From contig JAJDAC010000007.1 in NCBI GenBank assembly GCA_029262065.1, positions 107,352 to 171,351 on the forward strand: a stretch of DNA of 64,000 bases. The letters are read 5' to 3'. This DNA is from Candidatus Krumholzibacteriota bacterium. Its GTDB lineage: Bacteria > Krumholzibacteriota > Krumholzibacteriia > JAJRXK01. This document shows, one piece after another, positions 17,095 to 26,382 of this stretch. The position numbers and the translations under genes are program-made. Under the pieces are notes generated by a model, which had not been told where the DNA came from, did not search any database, and was given only the letters and a program-made list of their open reading frames with translations. The stretch's first letter is position 1; each line of letters begins with the position of its first letter.

Positions 17095-17128
17095 AAAAAA
17101 CGGGGGGCGCCTTGGTAGCGCCCCCCGT
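17095..17128 (-). terminator. Intrinsic terminator, 11-bp stem with six T
   Basis: ACGGGGGGCGC (17100-17110) pairs with GCGCCCCCCGT (17118-17128). On the minus strand TTTTTT follows, ending the transcript of the repeat protein at 17159 before the M1 peptidase gene. Confidence 0.88.
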
Positions 17129-17158
17129 CTTGAGTACGGTGGTTCGGATCAGTTCCGA

Positions 17159-18973
17159 TCACTTCGCCTTTTTGACCGTGATTCCCCACCCCATGGGGTC
17201 ATCGGGGCGGCGATCGTTCCAGCCCTCGAACGAGTGCGATCCGTCGGTCTCATACACGACCTCGTAGGTGCCCGCCGGCAGCTCGATCTCGTCGTCGATC
17301 ATGCGGTTCTTGCTGGCGCCCCCGGCGTGATCGGTGTCGCGATAGTCCATTTCCCAGACGGTTCGATTGCGTTCGCGATCACGGATGAAACCGTAGTCGT
17401 ACATGTGTCCCGAGCTACCTTCGCCCAGCGCGTAGATCTGCACGCGCGTGGTCTCGGTCAACTCGAACCGCTCACGTTCGCGCTCGTGGTCACCGACCCG
17501 AACGATGCGAGCCAGAACCCCACTTTCACGTTTCAGATCCTCGGCGGCAATCAGCGCAAAGCCACCGTCGTTGCCACCCGACGGATAGATCCGCATGCCC
17601 CAAGCGTCGCCATCAAACGGCGCCGCGGAGTTCCAATCGTCGAAAGCATGTGAGTCGTCGGCTACGTAGAACGCTATGTAGTCACCCGCGGGCAGGCGAA
17701 CCAGGTCGTCGAACATGACGTTCTTCTCGCTGCCGCCGGCCGGAACCACATTCCGATCGTCCATTTCCCAGACGGTCTGTCCGGTCTCGGCGTCGGCAAT
17801 CCAACCGTAGTCGTGAAAGTCCCAATGGTCGGAGGTGGCTTCACCCAACGCATACACGTGCAGGTCAGCGTCGCGGGATAGACGAAATCCACGCTCGAAG
17901 AAGTCTCCGTCACGGGCCCGGCTGAAATCAATCAGCGGCTCGCCCCGCTCGGCCACGTCGAACATGGAGAAGCTCGAAGCATTGAAGTCGCGTCCGGGCA
18001 ACAGCGTGATGCCCCAGTTCAACGGATCGTGCGGAGGATTCGCGTTGAACTGTTCGAAAGAATGCGAATCATCGGTGCCGTAGTACAGCATGTAGCGACC
18101 GGCATCGAGGCGAACGTCCCGGTCGATCAGACGGTTCTTGCGCGCGCCGCCGGCGTTCTTGCCCCGGCGATCACTCCCGTCCCAAACGCGCTTGCCCGTA
18201 TCCGCGTTTACGATCCAACCAAAGTCGGCCGCGTTGTCGTCGCCGCGCCCATACTCGAGCGTGGCGTAGATGCGCACCGAGCCTTCCTGTGAAAGTGAAA
18301 ACCCCTGCTTCACCAATTGCGAGTCGCCCAGTTGCGTCGCCCGGAACAGGGCGCCGGGCAAGCCACCGTCTACCTCGAAGGTACGCACATCGCCGCCGGA
18401 AAGATCCGAGGACGTCAGGGTGACCCGGCAATCGCGCAGGTCTTCCTCTACTTCTTCCAGGTCGCGCGACATACGGCGCCACTCCCGCGACGATTCTTTT
18501 CGATTGTCGCGATCGCGCAGGTTCGCGATCCATCCGTGGCCCGAGTACTGATACAGCTCATACTGGCCGGCATCCAGTTTCAGCGACACCTCGGCCATGC
18601 GCAGCGTGCGACTGCGTTCGTAGCGCTCGGTATCTTCACCGTACAGAACCCACACGGGCTCGCGCGTCTTGCTGTCCAGGATCCAGGAGTAGACGCTCAT
18701 GTTCTCCTCGCCCTCGTCCCAGTCCCAGCTTTCATCAAACTTGTCCTTGATGTCGGCCCACCATCGTCGGTCGCCACTTTCGCGGGGCCAGCGTCCCACG
18801 GCAGTCAGGTCGACGTTGCCACCCCGCGTGAGCTCGAAGCCCACGACCTGAAGGTCGTACAGGTTTGGCTGACTCAGCTCGACCAGGGGATCCTGGGCCC
18901 AGGTGGGCGGCGCGAAGGCCAGAAGAAATACAAGCCCGATCAGGGCCATCACTACTCGCAGGGTCATCCGCAT
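17159..18973 (-). CDS. Secreted four-repeat protein, unrecognised family
   Basis: A 604-residue exported protein with a clear signal peptide (LVFLLAFAPPTWA, cleavage near 27). I do not recognise the family. The mature part holds four related units of about 75 residues at about 93, 250, 388 and 524. Each starts with an aromatic-[GS]-[WF]-I-x-[DN] strand and contains D-x-x-T-x-x-x-V-W. Units 2-4 then continue through K-N-R-hydrophobic-hydrophobic-D and LxAGxYxxxY to a D-x-SH-[SA]-F-[ED]-x-[WF]-N turn and a W-G-[IM]-x-hydrophobic strand. Unit 1 diverges after the LDAGQYELYQY strand. Between units lie strands such as ERGFRLSRDADLHVYALGE. The pattern suggests stacked beta-sandwiches, possibly binding modules. 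The start is ATG 18973 with GGAG upstream. It is monocistronic with its own terminator. Confidence 0.75.
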   Translation of the reverse strand: MRMTLRVVMALIGLVFLLAFAPPTWAQDPLVELSQPNLYDLQVVGFELTRGGNVDLTAVGRWPRESGDRRWWADIKDKFDESWDWDEGEENMSVYSWILDSKTREPVWVLYGEDTERYERSRTLRMAEVSLKLDAGQYELYQYSGHGWIANLRDRDNRKESSREWRRMSRDLEEVEEDLRDCRVTLTSSDLSGGDVRTFEVDGGLPGALFRATQLGDSQLVKQGFSLSQEGSVRIYATLEYGRGDDNAADFGWIVNADTGKRVWDGSDRRGKNAGGARKNRLIDRDVRLDAGRYMLYYGTDDSHSFEQFNANPPHDPLNWGITLLPGRDFNASSFSMFDVAERGEPLIDFSRARDGDFFERGFRLSRDADLHVYALGEATSDHWDFHDYGWIADAETGQTVWEMDDRNVVPAGGSEKNVMFDDLVRLPAGDYIAFYVADDSHAFDDWNSAAPFDGDAWGMRIYPSGGNDGGFALIAAEDLKRESGVLARIVRVGDHERERERFELTETTRVQIYALGEGSSGHMYDYGFIRDRERNRTVWEMDYRDTDHAGGASKNRMIDDEIELPAGTYEVVYETDGSHSFEGWNDRRPDDPMGWGITVKKAK

Positions 18974-19146
18974 ATCCAATCTCCGGAAAGAGGGACCCTT
19001 GCCAGGCCCCGTTACCGATCACCGTCGTCTCAGGGAATTGGACGTTGGCCCGATGCAAAAGGTTGGCACCTATTTGAAGCCTTTCCCTTGCGCAGGGTCG
19101 GTTCGGGCGGAAGAATGGCCTTTCCCCGTTGCCGAGGTAAAAGCCA

Positions 19147-20811
19147 ATGGAACAACCATCCGCCCTGGATCGCCGCCAGTTTCTCCTGAGAGCCGCCGCC
19201 GCCTCGGTGGCGGCCACCCTGATACCCCAGGAACTACGGGCCCAGGCCGAGATCGACGACCAGGTCCTCGAACGAGCCGAGCAACTGGCCGGAGTCAACT
19301 TCACCCCCGAAGAGCGGGATCTCATGCGAGAATCCGTGGGCGGCCACCTCGAAAACCTGCGCAAGATCGAGGCTCTATCCATTGGCAACGAGGTGCCGCC
19401 GGCCTTCCGGTTCCTCCCCGCGGGCCATGTAGACCAAGGTCTGGGTGAAACCCCCAAGTCACACGAGACCCTCAAGGCGAGCACCGACGCCGAGGCCGAC
19501 CTGGATTTTGCCTCGGTCGCGACGCTCGGCGCCCACCTTCGCGCGGGCCGCACCAGTTCGGTGGAGCTGACCAGACACTTCCTCGAGCGCCTGGAGCACC
19601 TGAACGAGCAACTGCACTGCGTGATTACGTTCACGCCCGAACGCGCCATGGCCCAGGCCAAGCAAGCCGATGACGAATTGGCGCGAGGCAAGGACCGCGG
19701 TCCTCTGCACGGAATTCCCTGGGGCGTGAAGGACCTGTTCGCGGTGGAGGGGTACCGTACGACCTGGGGCGCGGCCCCCTTCCGCGATCAGATGCTGGCC
19801 ACCGACGCGCAGATCGTGCGCAACCTGGACGCGGCCGGTGCCGTGCTCGTGGCCAAGACGGCCGTCGGCGCCCTGGCCTGGGGCGACGTGTGGTTCGATC
19901 AGATGACCCGCAACCCCTGGAACCTCGAACAGGGTAGTAGCGGTAGCTCGGCTGGTTCGGCGTCGGCGGTGGCCGCCGGTGCGTTGCCGTTCGCCATCGG
20001 AACGGAAACGCTGGGCTCGTTGGTCTCACCGTCGACACGGTGCGGAGTTACCACCATTCGCCCCACGTTTGGTCGCGTGTCGCGCGCGGGCGGCATGGCG
20101 TTGAGTTGGACTATGGACAAGGTGGGTCCGATCACCCGCACCGTCGAAGACGCCGCGATGGTCCTGGACGCGATCCACGGCGCGGATGCCGGGGATCCCG
20201 ACACGGTCTCGGTTCCCCTACGTTGGTACGAACCGAAAGACCTTGGGCCCATGAGGCTGGGCTACGTGGCCTCGGCCTTCGACGAGGAGCGCGACCAGAA
20301 AGGAATCGACGACGACACGCTGAACGTGTTGCGATCGGCGGGCTTGAAACTCGAGCCGGTGACGGTACCCGAGTTTCCCGTGTGGGACGCCATGGTCATC
20401 CTGGAAGTAGAGGCCGCGGCCGCATTTGATGAACTGACGCGCAGCAATCGCGACGATGAGCTGGTGCGACAGGTCGCTCAGGCCTGGCCCAACGTATTCC
20501 GGGCCGCGCAACTGGTGCCGGCGGTGCAGTACGTGCAGGCGCAACGCGCGCGCACCCTGCTCATGCAGCGCTACGCCGAGATGTTTCGTGAGTTCGATGC
20601 GTTCGTCACGCCCTCGTTTGGCGCCAATGTTCTGGGCGCCACCAACCTGACCGGACACCCCGCGGTGGTGGTTCCCAACGGTTTTGCCGCTGACGGCGGG
20701 CCCACCAGCATCTCCTTCATCGGCGGCCTATACGAAGAAGGCAAAGCCGCGGCCATGGCGCTCGCCTTCCAGCGGGCCACCAAGTGGCATCGTCGCCACC
20801 CCGAACTCTAG
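19147..20811 (+). CDS. Tat-exported amidase, amidase-signature family
   Basis: A 554-residue enzyme with a twin-arginine signal (DRRQFLLRAAAASVAATLIP, residues 9-28). The amidase-signature core has all catalytic residues: the lysine in WGVKDLFAVEG (about 195), the glycine-serine loop QGSSGSSAGSASAVAAGALP (about 262) with cis-Ser, and the nucleophile Ser in IGTETLGSLVSPSTRCG. Family members hydrolyse small or peptide-like amides; export via Tat implies a periplasmic substrate. The nearest familiar groups are GatA-like amidases, but a tRNA amidotransferase role is excluded by the signal peptide and by the absence of gatB or gatC. GAGGTAAAAG precedes the ATG. The NRDE gene starts 8 bp downstream. 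Confidence 0.88.
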   Translation: MEQPSALDRRQFLLRAAAASVAATLIPQELRAQAEIDDQVLERAEQLAGVNFTPEERDLMRESVGGHLENLRKIEALSIGNEVPPAFRFLPAGHVDQGLGETPKSHETLKASTDAEADLDFASVATLGAHLRAGRTSSVELTRHFLERLEHLNEQLHCVITFTPERAMAQAKQADDELARGKDRGPLHGIPWGVKDLFAVEGYRTTWGAAPFRDQMLATDAQIVRNLDAAGAVLVAKTAVGALAWGDVWFDQMTRNPWNLEQGSSGSSAGSASAVAAGALPFAIGTETLGSLVSPSTRCGVTTIRPTFGRVSRAGGMALSWTMDKVGPITRTVEDAAMVLDAIHGADAGDPDTVSVPLRWYEPKDLGPMRLGYVASAFDEERDQKGIDDDTLNVLRSAGLKLEPVTVPEFPVWDAMVILEVEAAAAFDELTRSNRDDELVRQVAQAWPNVFRAAQLVPAVQYVQAQRARTLLMQRYAEMFREFDAFVTPSFGANVLGATNLTGHPAVVVPNGFAADGGPTSISFIGGLYEEGKAAAMALAFQRATKWHRRHPEL

Positions 20812-20819
20812 GGCCACAC

Positions 20820-21572
20820 GTGTGTACTCTTGGAATCCTGCTGGGGCAGTCACCCCGGTTCCCGCTGATCGTGGCCGCCAACCGCGACGAATCGCGTCAC
20901 CGAGCCACGCGCGCGCCCCACGTCTGGGATTCGCACCCGAGCTGGGTGGCCGGACTCGACGAAAAGGCCGGCGGTACCTGGATGGGAGTCAACGAACACG
21001 GTGTATTCGCCGGCATCACGAACCTGTGGACCGGACACCCGGCCGACTCCAGGCGAGCATCGCGCGGCAACATCGTCACCAGCGCCCTGAAGCAGAAGAC
21101 CCTCGAAGGCGCCATGCAGTGGGTGCGCGCCCAGGATGCGAGCGCTACCAACCCCTACATCCTGGTCGTGGCCGACGCGAGGGGTCGGGGGTTCTGGTGT
21201 ACGACCGAGCAGCGACTCGAAATCCATTCGCTGGCGCCGGGTCACTACGCAATTGGCAACGTAGTGCCGGAGGATCCGCCGCAGGGCAAGTTGGCGGGAC
21301 TCACCGACGAGCTTCGCCGACTATCCGAAGTACGCGAGGGCGCGTCCCCGCAATGGCGGCACTGCCTGCAGCGAGCCCTGGCCACCCATTCGCATGATCG
21401 GGGTCCACGCAGCAGCGTGTGCGTGCATACCGAGGGAGAGTACGGAACGGTCTCGTCGACCATCCTGCTCCTGGATCGGGAAATGGCCGGTAGCCATCTG
21501 TTCTACGCCACCGGTCCGCCCTGCGAGAACGACTTCGAGGATCTGAGCCGCCTCATGAAGGAATTGTCGTAG
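20820..21572 (+). CDS. TANGO2/NRDE family protein
   Basis: A 250-residue protein beginning VCTLGILLGQ and containing PLIVAANRDESRHRAT, the Asn-Arg-Asp-Glu signature that gives the family its name. Other landmarks are PSWVAGLDEKAGGTWMGVN and GVFAGITNLW, which match the same family. With GTG at 20820 the second residue is Cys, the expected N-terminal-nucleophile position after Met removal; that is the reason for this start. Bacterial members are mostly uncharacterised, and the human homologue TANGO2 has been linked to haem and lipid handling. It follows the amidase by 8 bp and overlaps the convergent PqiA-like gene by 20 bp. Confidence 0.85.
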   Translation: MCTLGILLGQSPRFPLIVAANRDESRHRATRAPHVWDSHPSWVAGLDEKAGGTWMGVNEHGVFAGITNLWTGHPADSRRASRGNIVTSALKQKTLEGAMQWVRAQDASATNPYILVVADARGRGFWCTTEQRLEIHSLAPGHYAIGNVVPEDPPQGKLAGLTDELRRLSEVREGASPQWRHCLQRALATHSHDRGPRSSVCVHTEGEYGTVSSTILLLDREMAGSHLFYATGPPCENDFEDLSRLMKELS

Positions 21573-22116
21573 GTGCCACTTCGGACGGCGATGCTGCGGC
21601 CGGCTTCTGCGCGTCCACGAAGCCCAGCAACGCCGAGACCACCATGGCCAAGATGACCGAACCGGCGAACACCCACAGCCCCGGTTGCACGATGACATTC
21701 AAATGAGCCAGTTGCTCGGCACTATTGATGCGCAGCACCACCACCAGCAATGCCACCACAAACACGTCGCCCATCGACCACTGTCCCAGGTTCTTGATCC
21801 ACGTAAGCACGCGGGAACTGGATGACTCACCGAACCGCGCCATGACGAACGCAAGCGCGAGGTACTTTCCCACGGGGAAGACGATGGTAAAGGCCGTGAT
21901 GAGCACCGTCAGCACCATCTCCCCCGCCTTGTACAGGCTTTCGATGGTGGTCAACAACCGCAGGTGGTCCACGGTGGTGCGCCCGATACCAAACAACTTG
22001 ACCGTGGTTTCCACGACCACCACGTCCATGGTCAAGCTTACGAAGTAGAGCACGGCCGAGATGGGCAAGAGGACCAAGGCCAGGCGATACGCGAGTGGTC
22101 GATCGGAAAAAGACAT
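21553..22116 (-). CDS. PqiA-like membrane protein
   Basis: A 187-residue polytopic protein of the paraquat-inducible protein A family. Four membrane segments are visible: about 10-30 (LALVLLPISAVLYFVSL), about 65-85 (MVLTVLITAFTIVFPVG, partly overlapping the next helix), about 118-138 and about 148-168. The family hallmark is QWSMGDVFVVALLVVVLRIN. PqiA proteins accompany MCE-type lipid transport in some bacteria, but no pqiB/MCE gene is adjacent here. The start is uncertain: ATG 22116 gives a compact N-terminus (MSFSDRPLAYRL), while the open frame reaches ATG 22176 with no ribosome-binding site at either. The 3' end overlaps the NRDE gene by 20 bp. Confidence 0.78.
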   Translation of the reverse strand: MSFSDRPLAYRLALVLLPISAVLYFVSLTMDVVVVETTVKLFGIGRTTVDHLRLLTTIESLYKAGEMVLTVLITAFTIVFPVGKYLALAFVMARFGESSSSRVLTWIKNLGQWSMGDVFVVALLVVVLRINSAEQLAHLNVIVQPGLWVFAGSVILAMVVSALLGFVDAQKPAAASPSEVAPTTIPS

Positions 22117-22202
22117 GGCGTACAGTGCTTTCTGCGTGGAACCCGCTAGCATCATCGACTCACGGGCCATGTTCATTCAATTGGTCGAGCGTGTCCCGGC
22201 TT

Positions 22203-22230
22203 TTTACCGGCCCGGGCGGTAGGCTATACT
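22203..22230 (+). promoter_or_regulatory. Possible murB promoter
   Basis: TTTACC (22203-22208) and TATACT (22225-22230) are spaced by 16 bp and lie about 50 bp before the GTG start of murB. Confidence 0.45.
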
Positions 22231-22280
22231 GCCGACCGTCTTCCTTGCGCGCCCTACCCCCGTTTCCAGAGTCGAACCCA

Positions 22281-23354
22281 GTGACCCTGACCGTAGCCGA
22301 AAACGCACCCCTGGCCGACCACACAACCCTGGGAGTTGGCGGCCCGGTGCGTGCCATCGCCGGAGCCACTGACCCCTCCGACGTACGCCAAGCCCTCGAA
22401 CTCGCCCACCGGTGGCACTGCCCGGGCGTGGTGCTCGGTGGTGGCAGCAACGTTCTGGTCGCCGACCGCGGCTTCGATGGGCTGGTGCTCCAGTACCACG
22501 ACCGCAGCTGGCATGAGACGGTGGGCTCGGAGTCTGTACGCATACGGATAGGCGCGGGTTACTCCTGGGACGAAGTGGTTTCGCGCTGCGTGGAACGCGA
22601 TTGGGCGGGAATCGAGTGCCTGAGTGGCATTCCGGGGTGGACCGGCGCCGCCCCCATCCAGAACATCGGCGCCTACGGACAGGAAGTGGCCAGCGTGGTG
22701 CGGGCCGTCCACGGCATCGACCTGCACAGCGGTGAGGAGCAGTCGCTGAGCGCGTCGGAGTGCGAGTTCTCCTACCGCAGTAGCCTGTTCAAGACCAGAC
22801 TGCGCGGCCGCTGGCTGGTAACCGCGGTCGAACTGGAGCTGAAACCTCACGGCGCAAGCACCGTGGCCTACGCCGAACTCGATCGCGCCTTGGGCAACGG
22901 GCCGCGCGACCTGGCGACGGTACGGCAAGCCGTGCTGGCCATCCGTCGGACCAAGTCCATGGTGATCGACTCCGGCGACCCCAACACGGCCAGCGCTGGC
23001 TCCTTCTTCACCAACCCCATCGTCACGCCGGCCCAGGCCGAGGCCGTCGCGCGACACGTGGCCGATCCGCAGACCATGCCCTCATTCGCCCAAGCCGACG
23101 GTCGGCTGAAACTCTCGGCCGCTTGGCTCATTGCTCGCACCGGCTTCGCGCGAGGCTACCGGCACGGCGGCGCCCGCTTGTCCACCAACCACGTCTTGGC
23201 CCTGACGAACTACCAGAGCGCGAGTGCTCGCGATCTGTTGCACCTGGCGATCGAAATCCGTGAGTGCGTGTTCGGCAAGTTTGGTGTTCGACTCACACCC
23301 GAACCCATGTTGTTGGGGTTCACGGCCGACGAAACGTTCCGCTTGTCGATCTAG
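22281..23354 (+). CDS. murB: UDP-N-acetylenolpyruvoylglucosamine reductase
   Basis: A 357-residue flavoenzyme that reduces UDP-GlcNAc-enolpyruvate to UDP-MurNAc in the cytoplasm. The FAD-binding motif VVLGGGSNVLVADRGFDG, the SGIPGWTGAAPIQNIGAYGQE segment, the YRSSLFK catalytic loop arginine and SAGSFFTNPIV (proton-donor Ser) are all present. The C-terminal LTPEPMLLG carries the catalytic Glu. The arrangement and length correspond to type I (E. coli-like) MurB, which keeps the YRxSxFK loop. GTG 22281 is the start nearest to family N-termini (NAPLADHTTLGVGG). It stands alone rather than in a division/cell-wall cluster. It ends 3 bp from the convergent propeller gene. Confidence 0.95.
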   Translation: MTLTVAENAPLADHTTLGVGGPVRAIAGATDPSDVRQALELAHRWHCPGVVLGGGSNVLVADRGFDGLVLQYHDRSWHETVGSESVRIRIGAGYSWDEVVSRCVERDWAGIECLSGIPGWTGAAPIQNIGAYGQEVASVVRAVHGIDLHSGEEQSLSASECEFSYRSSLFKTRLRGRWLVTAVELELKPHGASTVAYAELDRALGNGPRDLATVRQAVLAIRRTKSMVIDSGDPNTASAGSFFTNPIVTPAQAEAVARHVADPQTMPSFAQADGRLKLSAAWLIARTGFARGYRHGGARLSTNHVLALTNYQSASARDLLHLAIEIRECVFGKFGVRLTPEPMLLGFTADETFRLSI

Positions 23355-23357
23355 GCG

Positions 23358-24419
23358 TTACTTCAGCCCGAACCGCGCACGGAAGCTACCGAAGGTGGTT
23401 TTTTCGGTGGGAACGCTGACTTCGTCCAACGGCAGGTCCACGGCCAGGTAGATTTCCTTGTTGGGCTGGACGGGCGGCACGATGGCCGTGCCGCAGAACG
23501 CCAGGCGCTGACTATCGTGGCTCCACTCGGGAAAGTCGTCGTGACCCGGCATACCCTCGGTAATGCGGATGGGCAGGCCATTGCCGTCGGCTCGCACGAT
23601 CGCCACATCACCAATTCCGTCCCAGCGATCGGTGACGAAAGCGATGAACTTGCCGTCGGGTGACCAGTCGGGATGGCGGTTCTGACTGGAGTGCGGCGTA
23701 ATCTGACGATACTCCCCATCGGGGACGGTAACGGCCGAAATGGAACGTCGACTCTGGGCGTCGCCCACGTACGCGATTTCCGTGCTGTCGTGGTTCCAGG
23801 TTGGGTGCTTGTTGTTGAATCCCAGACTGGTCAGTTGCACCGCGGCCGACGGATCGGCGGGAGCCCCCACCGGAGCGAAGTAGATCTGCACTCCGGTGGT
23901 GCCATCGATGTCGTGCGGAATCTTGTCCGTATCGAAGGCGATGAACTGGGAGTCGTTGCTCCAGTTGGGAAATCGTTCGTTGGCGCCGGGCAGACTCTGG
24001 AACAATTGACCATTCGACAGGTCGTCCGACGGCCACAAGAAGATATCGAAGTCGTTGCCGTTGTGAACCATGCCCGCCACCCACTGGCCATCGGGCGACA
24101 TTCGGGGATGGTAGGCGTCGGCCAGTCTCATCTGCAGACCAATGGGCTCTTCGCCCGCCAACGACAACTCCCAGATGTTCTGGTCGCCGCAGAACCAACG
24201 ATCGCCACCGCAAATATATTCGCCGGAAGAAAGCAGCAACGTGTTGCCGCCGGGGGCCCACGTGCTCCAGTTCTCGTCTCGTCCGGTGAACGTGAGCTGG
24301 ACCAACTCGGTGGCGTTCGCGTGGTCCACCAGGTAGGCGGACCCCGCCAGAAGCACCGGAGCGAGCAGGCAAACCATCAAACAGCCGGCCAGAATTGTGG
24401 GTCTGGGCAAATTCTTCAT
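23358..24419 (-). CDS. Secreted TolB/WD40-like beta-propeller protein with G-x-x-R tail
   Basis: A 353-residue exported protein with signal peptide (LAGCLMVCLLAPVLLAGSA). It consists of repeating PD40/TolB-type blades, each ending in a W-[SNA]-x-[DG]-[GS]-x-x-[IL]-[AL]-F style turn: ENWSTWAPGGNTLLL, AYHPRMSPDGQWVA, RFPNWSNDSQFIAF, KHPTWNHDSTEIAY, RHPDWSPDGKFIAF and DFPEWSHDSQRLAF. That is six blades. The C-terminus carries an appended KTTFGSFRARFGLK tail, resembling the ends of the beta-helix (26383) and OB-fold (59946) proteins. No enzymatic residues are seen; it is likely a surface or periplasmic binding scaffold. ATG 24419. The plus-strand VCBS gene starts 58 bp away, divergently. Confidence 0.82.
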   Translation of the reverse strand: MKNLPRPTILAGCLMVCLLAPVLLAGSAYLVDHANATELVQLTFTGRDENWSTWAPGGNTLLLSSGEYICGGDRWFCGDQNIWELSLAGEEPIGLQMRLADAYHPRMSPDGQWVAGMVHNGNDFDIFLWPSDDLSNGQLFQSLPGANERFPNWSNDSQFIAFDTDKIPHDIDGTTGVQIYFAPVGAPADPSAAVQLTSLGFNNKHPTWNHDSTEIAYVGDAQSRRSISAVTVPDGEYRQITPHSSQNRHPDWSPDGKFIAFVTDRWDGIGDVAIVRADGNGLPIRITEGMPGHDDFPEWSHDSQRLAFCGTAIVPPVQPNKEIYLAVDLPLDEVSVPTEKTTFGSFRARFGLK

Positions 24420-24464
24420 GTTGAAGTCATTCTACCACACGACGCGGTTCGCGGCACCCGGTGC

Positions 24465-24479
24465 TATAGTATGGGAATG
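24465..24479 (+). promoter_or_regulatory. -10 box six bases before ATG (leaderless start)
   Basis: TATAGT (24465-24470) is followed by 6 nt and then ATG 24477. A transcript initiating at the usual distance would start on this ATG. No ribosome-binding site is present upstream. Confidence 0.5.
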
Positions 24480-26327
24480 TCAGCAATGCTCCCGATCCCC
24501 TCCCGAACGCGCTCCGCGGCCATACGCCTCATCGTCGGCACGATCGCGGGCCTGGCGTTCTCCACCAGCGCCTGGGGACAAACGTCATTCCAGGAGGTGG
24601 CTGACCTCTGGGGCGTTGACCACACCTGGGGCACGGAGTGGCCGGCGGGTGACTTGGGCGGCGGTATCGCCCTGGAAGACTTCGACCGCGACGGCGACCC
24701 CGACCTGTTCCTGAACACCCGACTCTCCGATACGGTGCGCGCGTTCCTGAACGACGGAACCGGATTCACCGAAGTGGACCTGGGGCTCAACACCGGCGGC
24801 AGCACGAAGCAACTCCTGTTCGCGGACTTCGACAACGACGGCTGGCGCGACCTGTTCTGCTCGGGCTGGACCGTGCCCCATTCGCTGTTTAGAAACCGCG
24901 GCGATGGCACGTTCGAGAACGTTTCCGCCGCCGCCCAACTGGTGCGGCCCCAGGACGATCCAACCTTCGGCCAAGCCACCGGCGCCACCGCGGGCGACTA
25001 CGACCGGGACGGTGACCTGGATCTGTACGTGAGCTACTGGACCGCGGGCCCGCCCCAGGCCAGCAGCACCAACGCGCTGTTTCGCAACGATGGCGACCTG
25101 GTGTTCACCAACGTGACCGACGAGATGGGCGTGGGAGACATCAAGAAGAGCTACCAGTGTCTGTTCGCCGACCTCAGTGGCGACGGCTGGCCCGATCTGG
25201 TCATCGGTGAAGACAAGTCCGGCGGCCTCACCTACTACGAGAACTTCGAGACCGAATTCCGTGACATGACCGAGGCCAGCGGCCTGGACGGGATCCTCGC
25301 GTCTACCCAGACGCGCATCGACGGCATGGGCTTGGCCGCCGGCGACTACGACAACGACGGACGGCTCGACCTGTACGCCACCAACATCTTCGAAGGCAAT
25401 CTTCTGTACCTGAACCGAGGCGACGGGACGTTTCTCGAACGGGCCGAAGTGTCGGGCGTGCTCAGTCGGCGCTGGGGTTGGGGCGTGGGCTGGATGGACG
25501 TGGACAACGACGGGTTCCAGGATCTGTATGTGGCCAACGCCAGCAGCGCGTTCAACAATACGAATCGCCTGTTCCGGAATGTGAACGGCATCTCGTTCGT
25601 GGACATCGCTCCCCAGGCCAACGTGGCGCTGGCGGCCGAGGCATTCGGAATGGCCAGCGCCGATCTGGACGACAACGGCTTCGTGGATATTGTCGTTTCA
25701 CACGGCGCCACCCCTACCGCGATCTTTCTCAACGACGGAGCTTCCGACGGCCGCTGGTTGCAACTCGAACTGGTTGGAACCGACAGCAATCGCGACGGTA
25801 TCGGGGCTCGGGTGCAGGTGGACGCCGATGGGTTCGTACGCACCCAGGAGTTGCGAGCGGGCACCTCGTACCTGAGCCACGACGACCTACGCATGGAGTT
25901 CGGCGTAGGCGAGTCCACCACGGCACAGGTTTCAATCCAGTGGCCGTCGGGCCAGCAGGACGTGTACGCCATGGTTCCCACCGGCAATCGCTACCGTGCC
26001 GTCGAAGGGTCCACGGCCCTGGTTTCGCTGACCGACACGCCGCCCGTTTCGAGCCTCGTGTTGGGTCGACCGGCTCCCAACCCATTCAACCCAATGGTCG
26101 CGGTGCCGCTGCAGATACCGGACGACGTCTCCCACCTGACGGCCCGCGTCATGGACCTGCGGGGGCGGCTGGTACGGGTACTGCACGACGGGCCCTTCGG
26201 AGCCGACTTCGAGCTTCAATGGGACGGGCAGCGCGACGACGGACAGCCCGCGGTCAGCGGCAGCTATCGCATCGTCGTGAGCGCCGGCGACGACCGGGCG
26301 GTAACGGCGGTAACTCTCATTCGTTAG
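24477..26327 (+). CDS. Secreted VCBS/FG-GAP repeat protein with ASPIC/UnbV domain and FlgD-like tail
   Basis: A 616-residue CRTAC1-like exported protein. The signal peptide covers about residues 1-36 (GLAFSTSAWG). FG-GAP/VCBS repeats with Ca-binding D-x-D-x-D-G loops follow (FDRDGDPDLF, FDNDGWRDLF, YDRDGDLDLY, LSGDGWPDLV, YDNDGRLDLY, VDNDGFQDLY, LDDNGFVDIV), which form a seven-bladed propeller. An ASPIC/UnbV domain is seen in LRAGTSYLSHDDLRMEFGVG and VSIQWPSGQQDVY. The C-terminal FlgD-like module contains GRPAPNPFNPMVAVPLQ. Related proteins are surface or extracellular Ca-dependent adhesion scaffolds. Starts at ATG 24471, 24477 and 24486 are possible; 24477 is chosen from the -10 spacing. The longer frame from 23673 is antisense to the propeller gene and not real. 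Confidence 0.85.
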   Translation: MSAMLPIPSRTRSAAIRLIVGTIAGLAFSTSAWGQTSFQEVADLWGVDHTWGTEWPAGDLGGGIALEDFDRDGDPDLFLNTRLSDTVRAFLNDGTGFTEVDLGLNTGGSTKQLLFADFDNDGWRDLFCSGWTVPHSLFRNRGDGTFENVSAAAQLVRPQDDPTFGQATGATAGDYDRDGDLDLYVSYWTAGPPQASSTNALFRNDGDLVFTNVTDEMGVGDIKKSYQCLFADLSGDGWPDLVIGEDKSGGLTYYENFETEFRDMTEASGLDGILASTQTRIDGMGLAAGDYDNDGRLDLYATNIFEGNLLYLNRGDGTFLERAEVSGVLSRRWGWGVGWMDVDNDGFQDLYVANASSAFNNTNRLFRNVNGISFVDIAPQANVALAAEAFGMASADLDDNGFVDIVVSHGATPTAIFLNDGASDGRWLQLELVGTDSNRDGIGARVQVDADGFVRTQELRAGTSYLSHDDLRMEFGVGESTTAQVSIQWPSGQQDVYAMVPTGNRYRAVEGSTALVSLTDTPPVSSLVLGRPAPNPFNPMVAVPLQIPDDVSHLTARVMDLRGRLVRVLHDGPFGADFELQWDGQRDDGQPAVSGSYRIVVSAGDDRAVTAVTLIR

Positions 26328-26382
26328 GCATCCATTGGGGAGTCGCCAGGAATGACCCGGGATTCAGCGCGGCTTCGTTGTT

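Noticed and set aside
19147..20811. Amidase as GatA of the tRNA amidotransferase
   Set aside because: A twin-arginine signal peptide and the absence of gatB/gatC argue for an exported amidase.
23673..24476. Long N-terminal extension of the VCBS protein
   Set aside because: The segment is antisense to the propeller gene and lacks a signal peptide; the true signal peptide begins near 24477.
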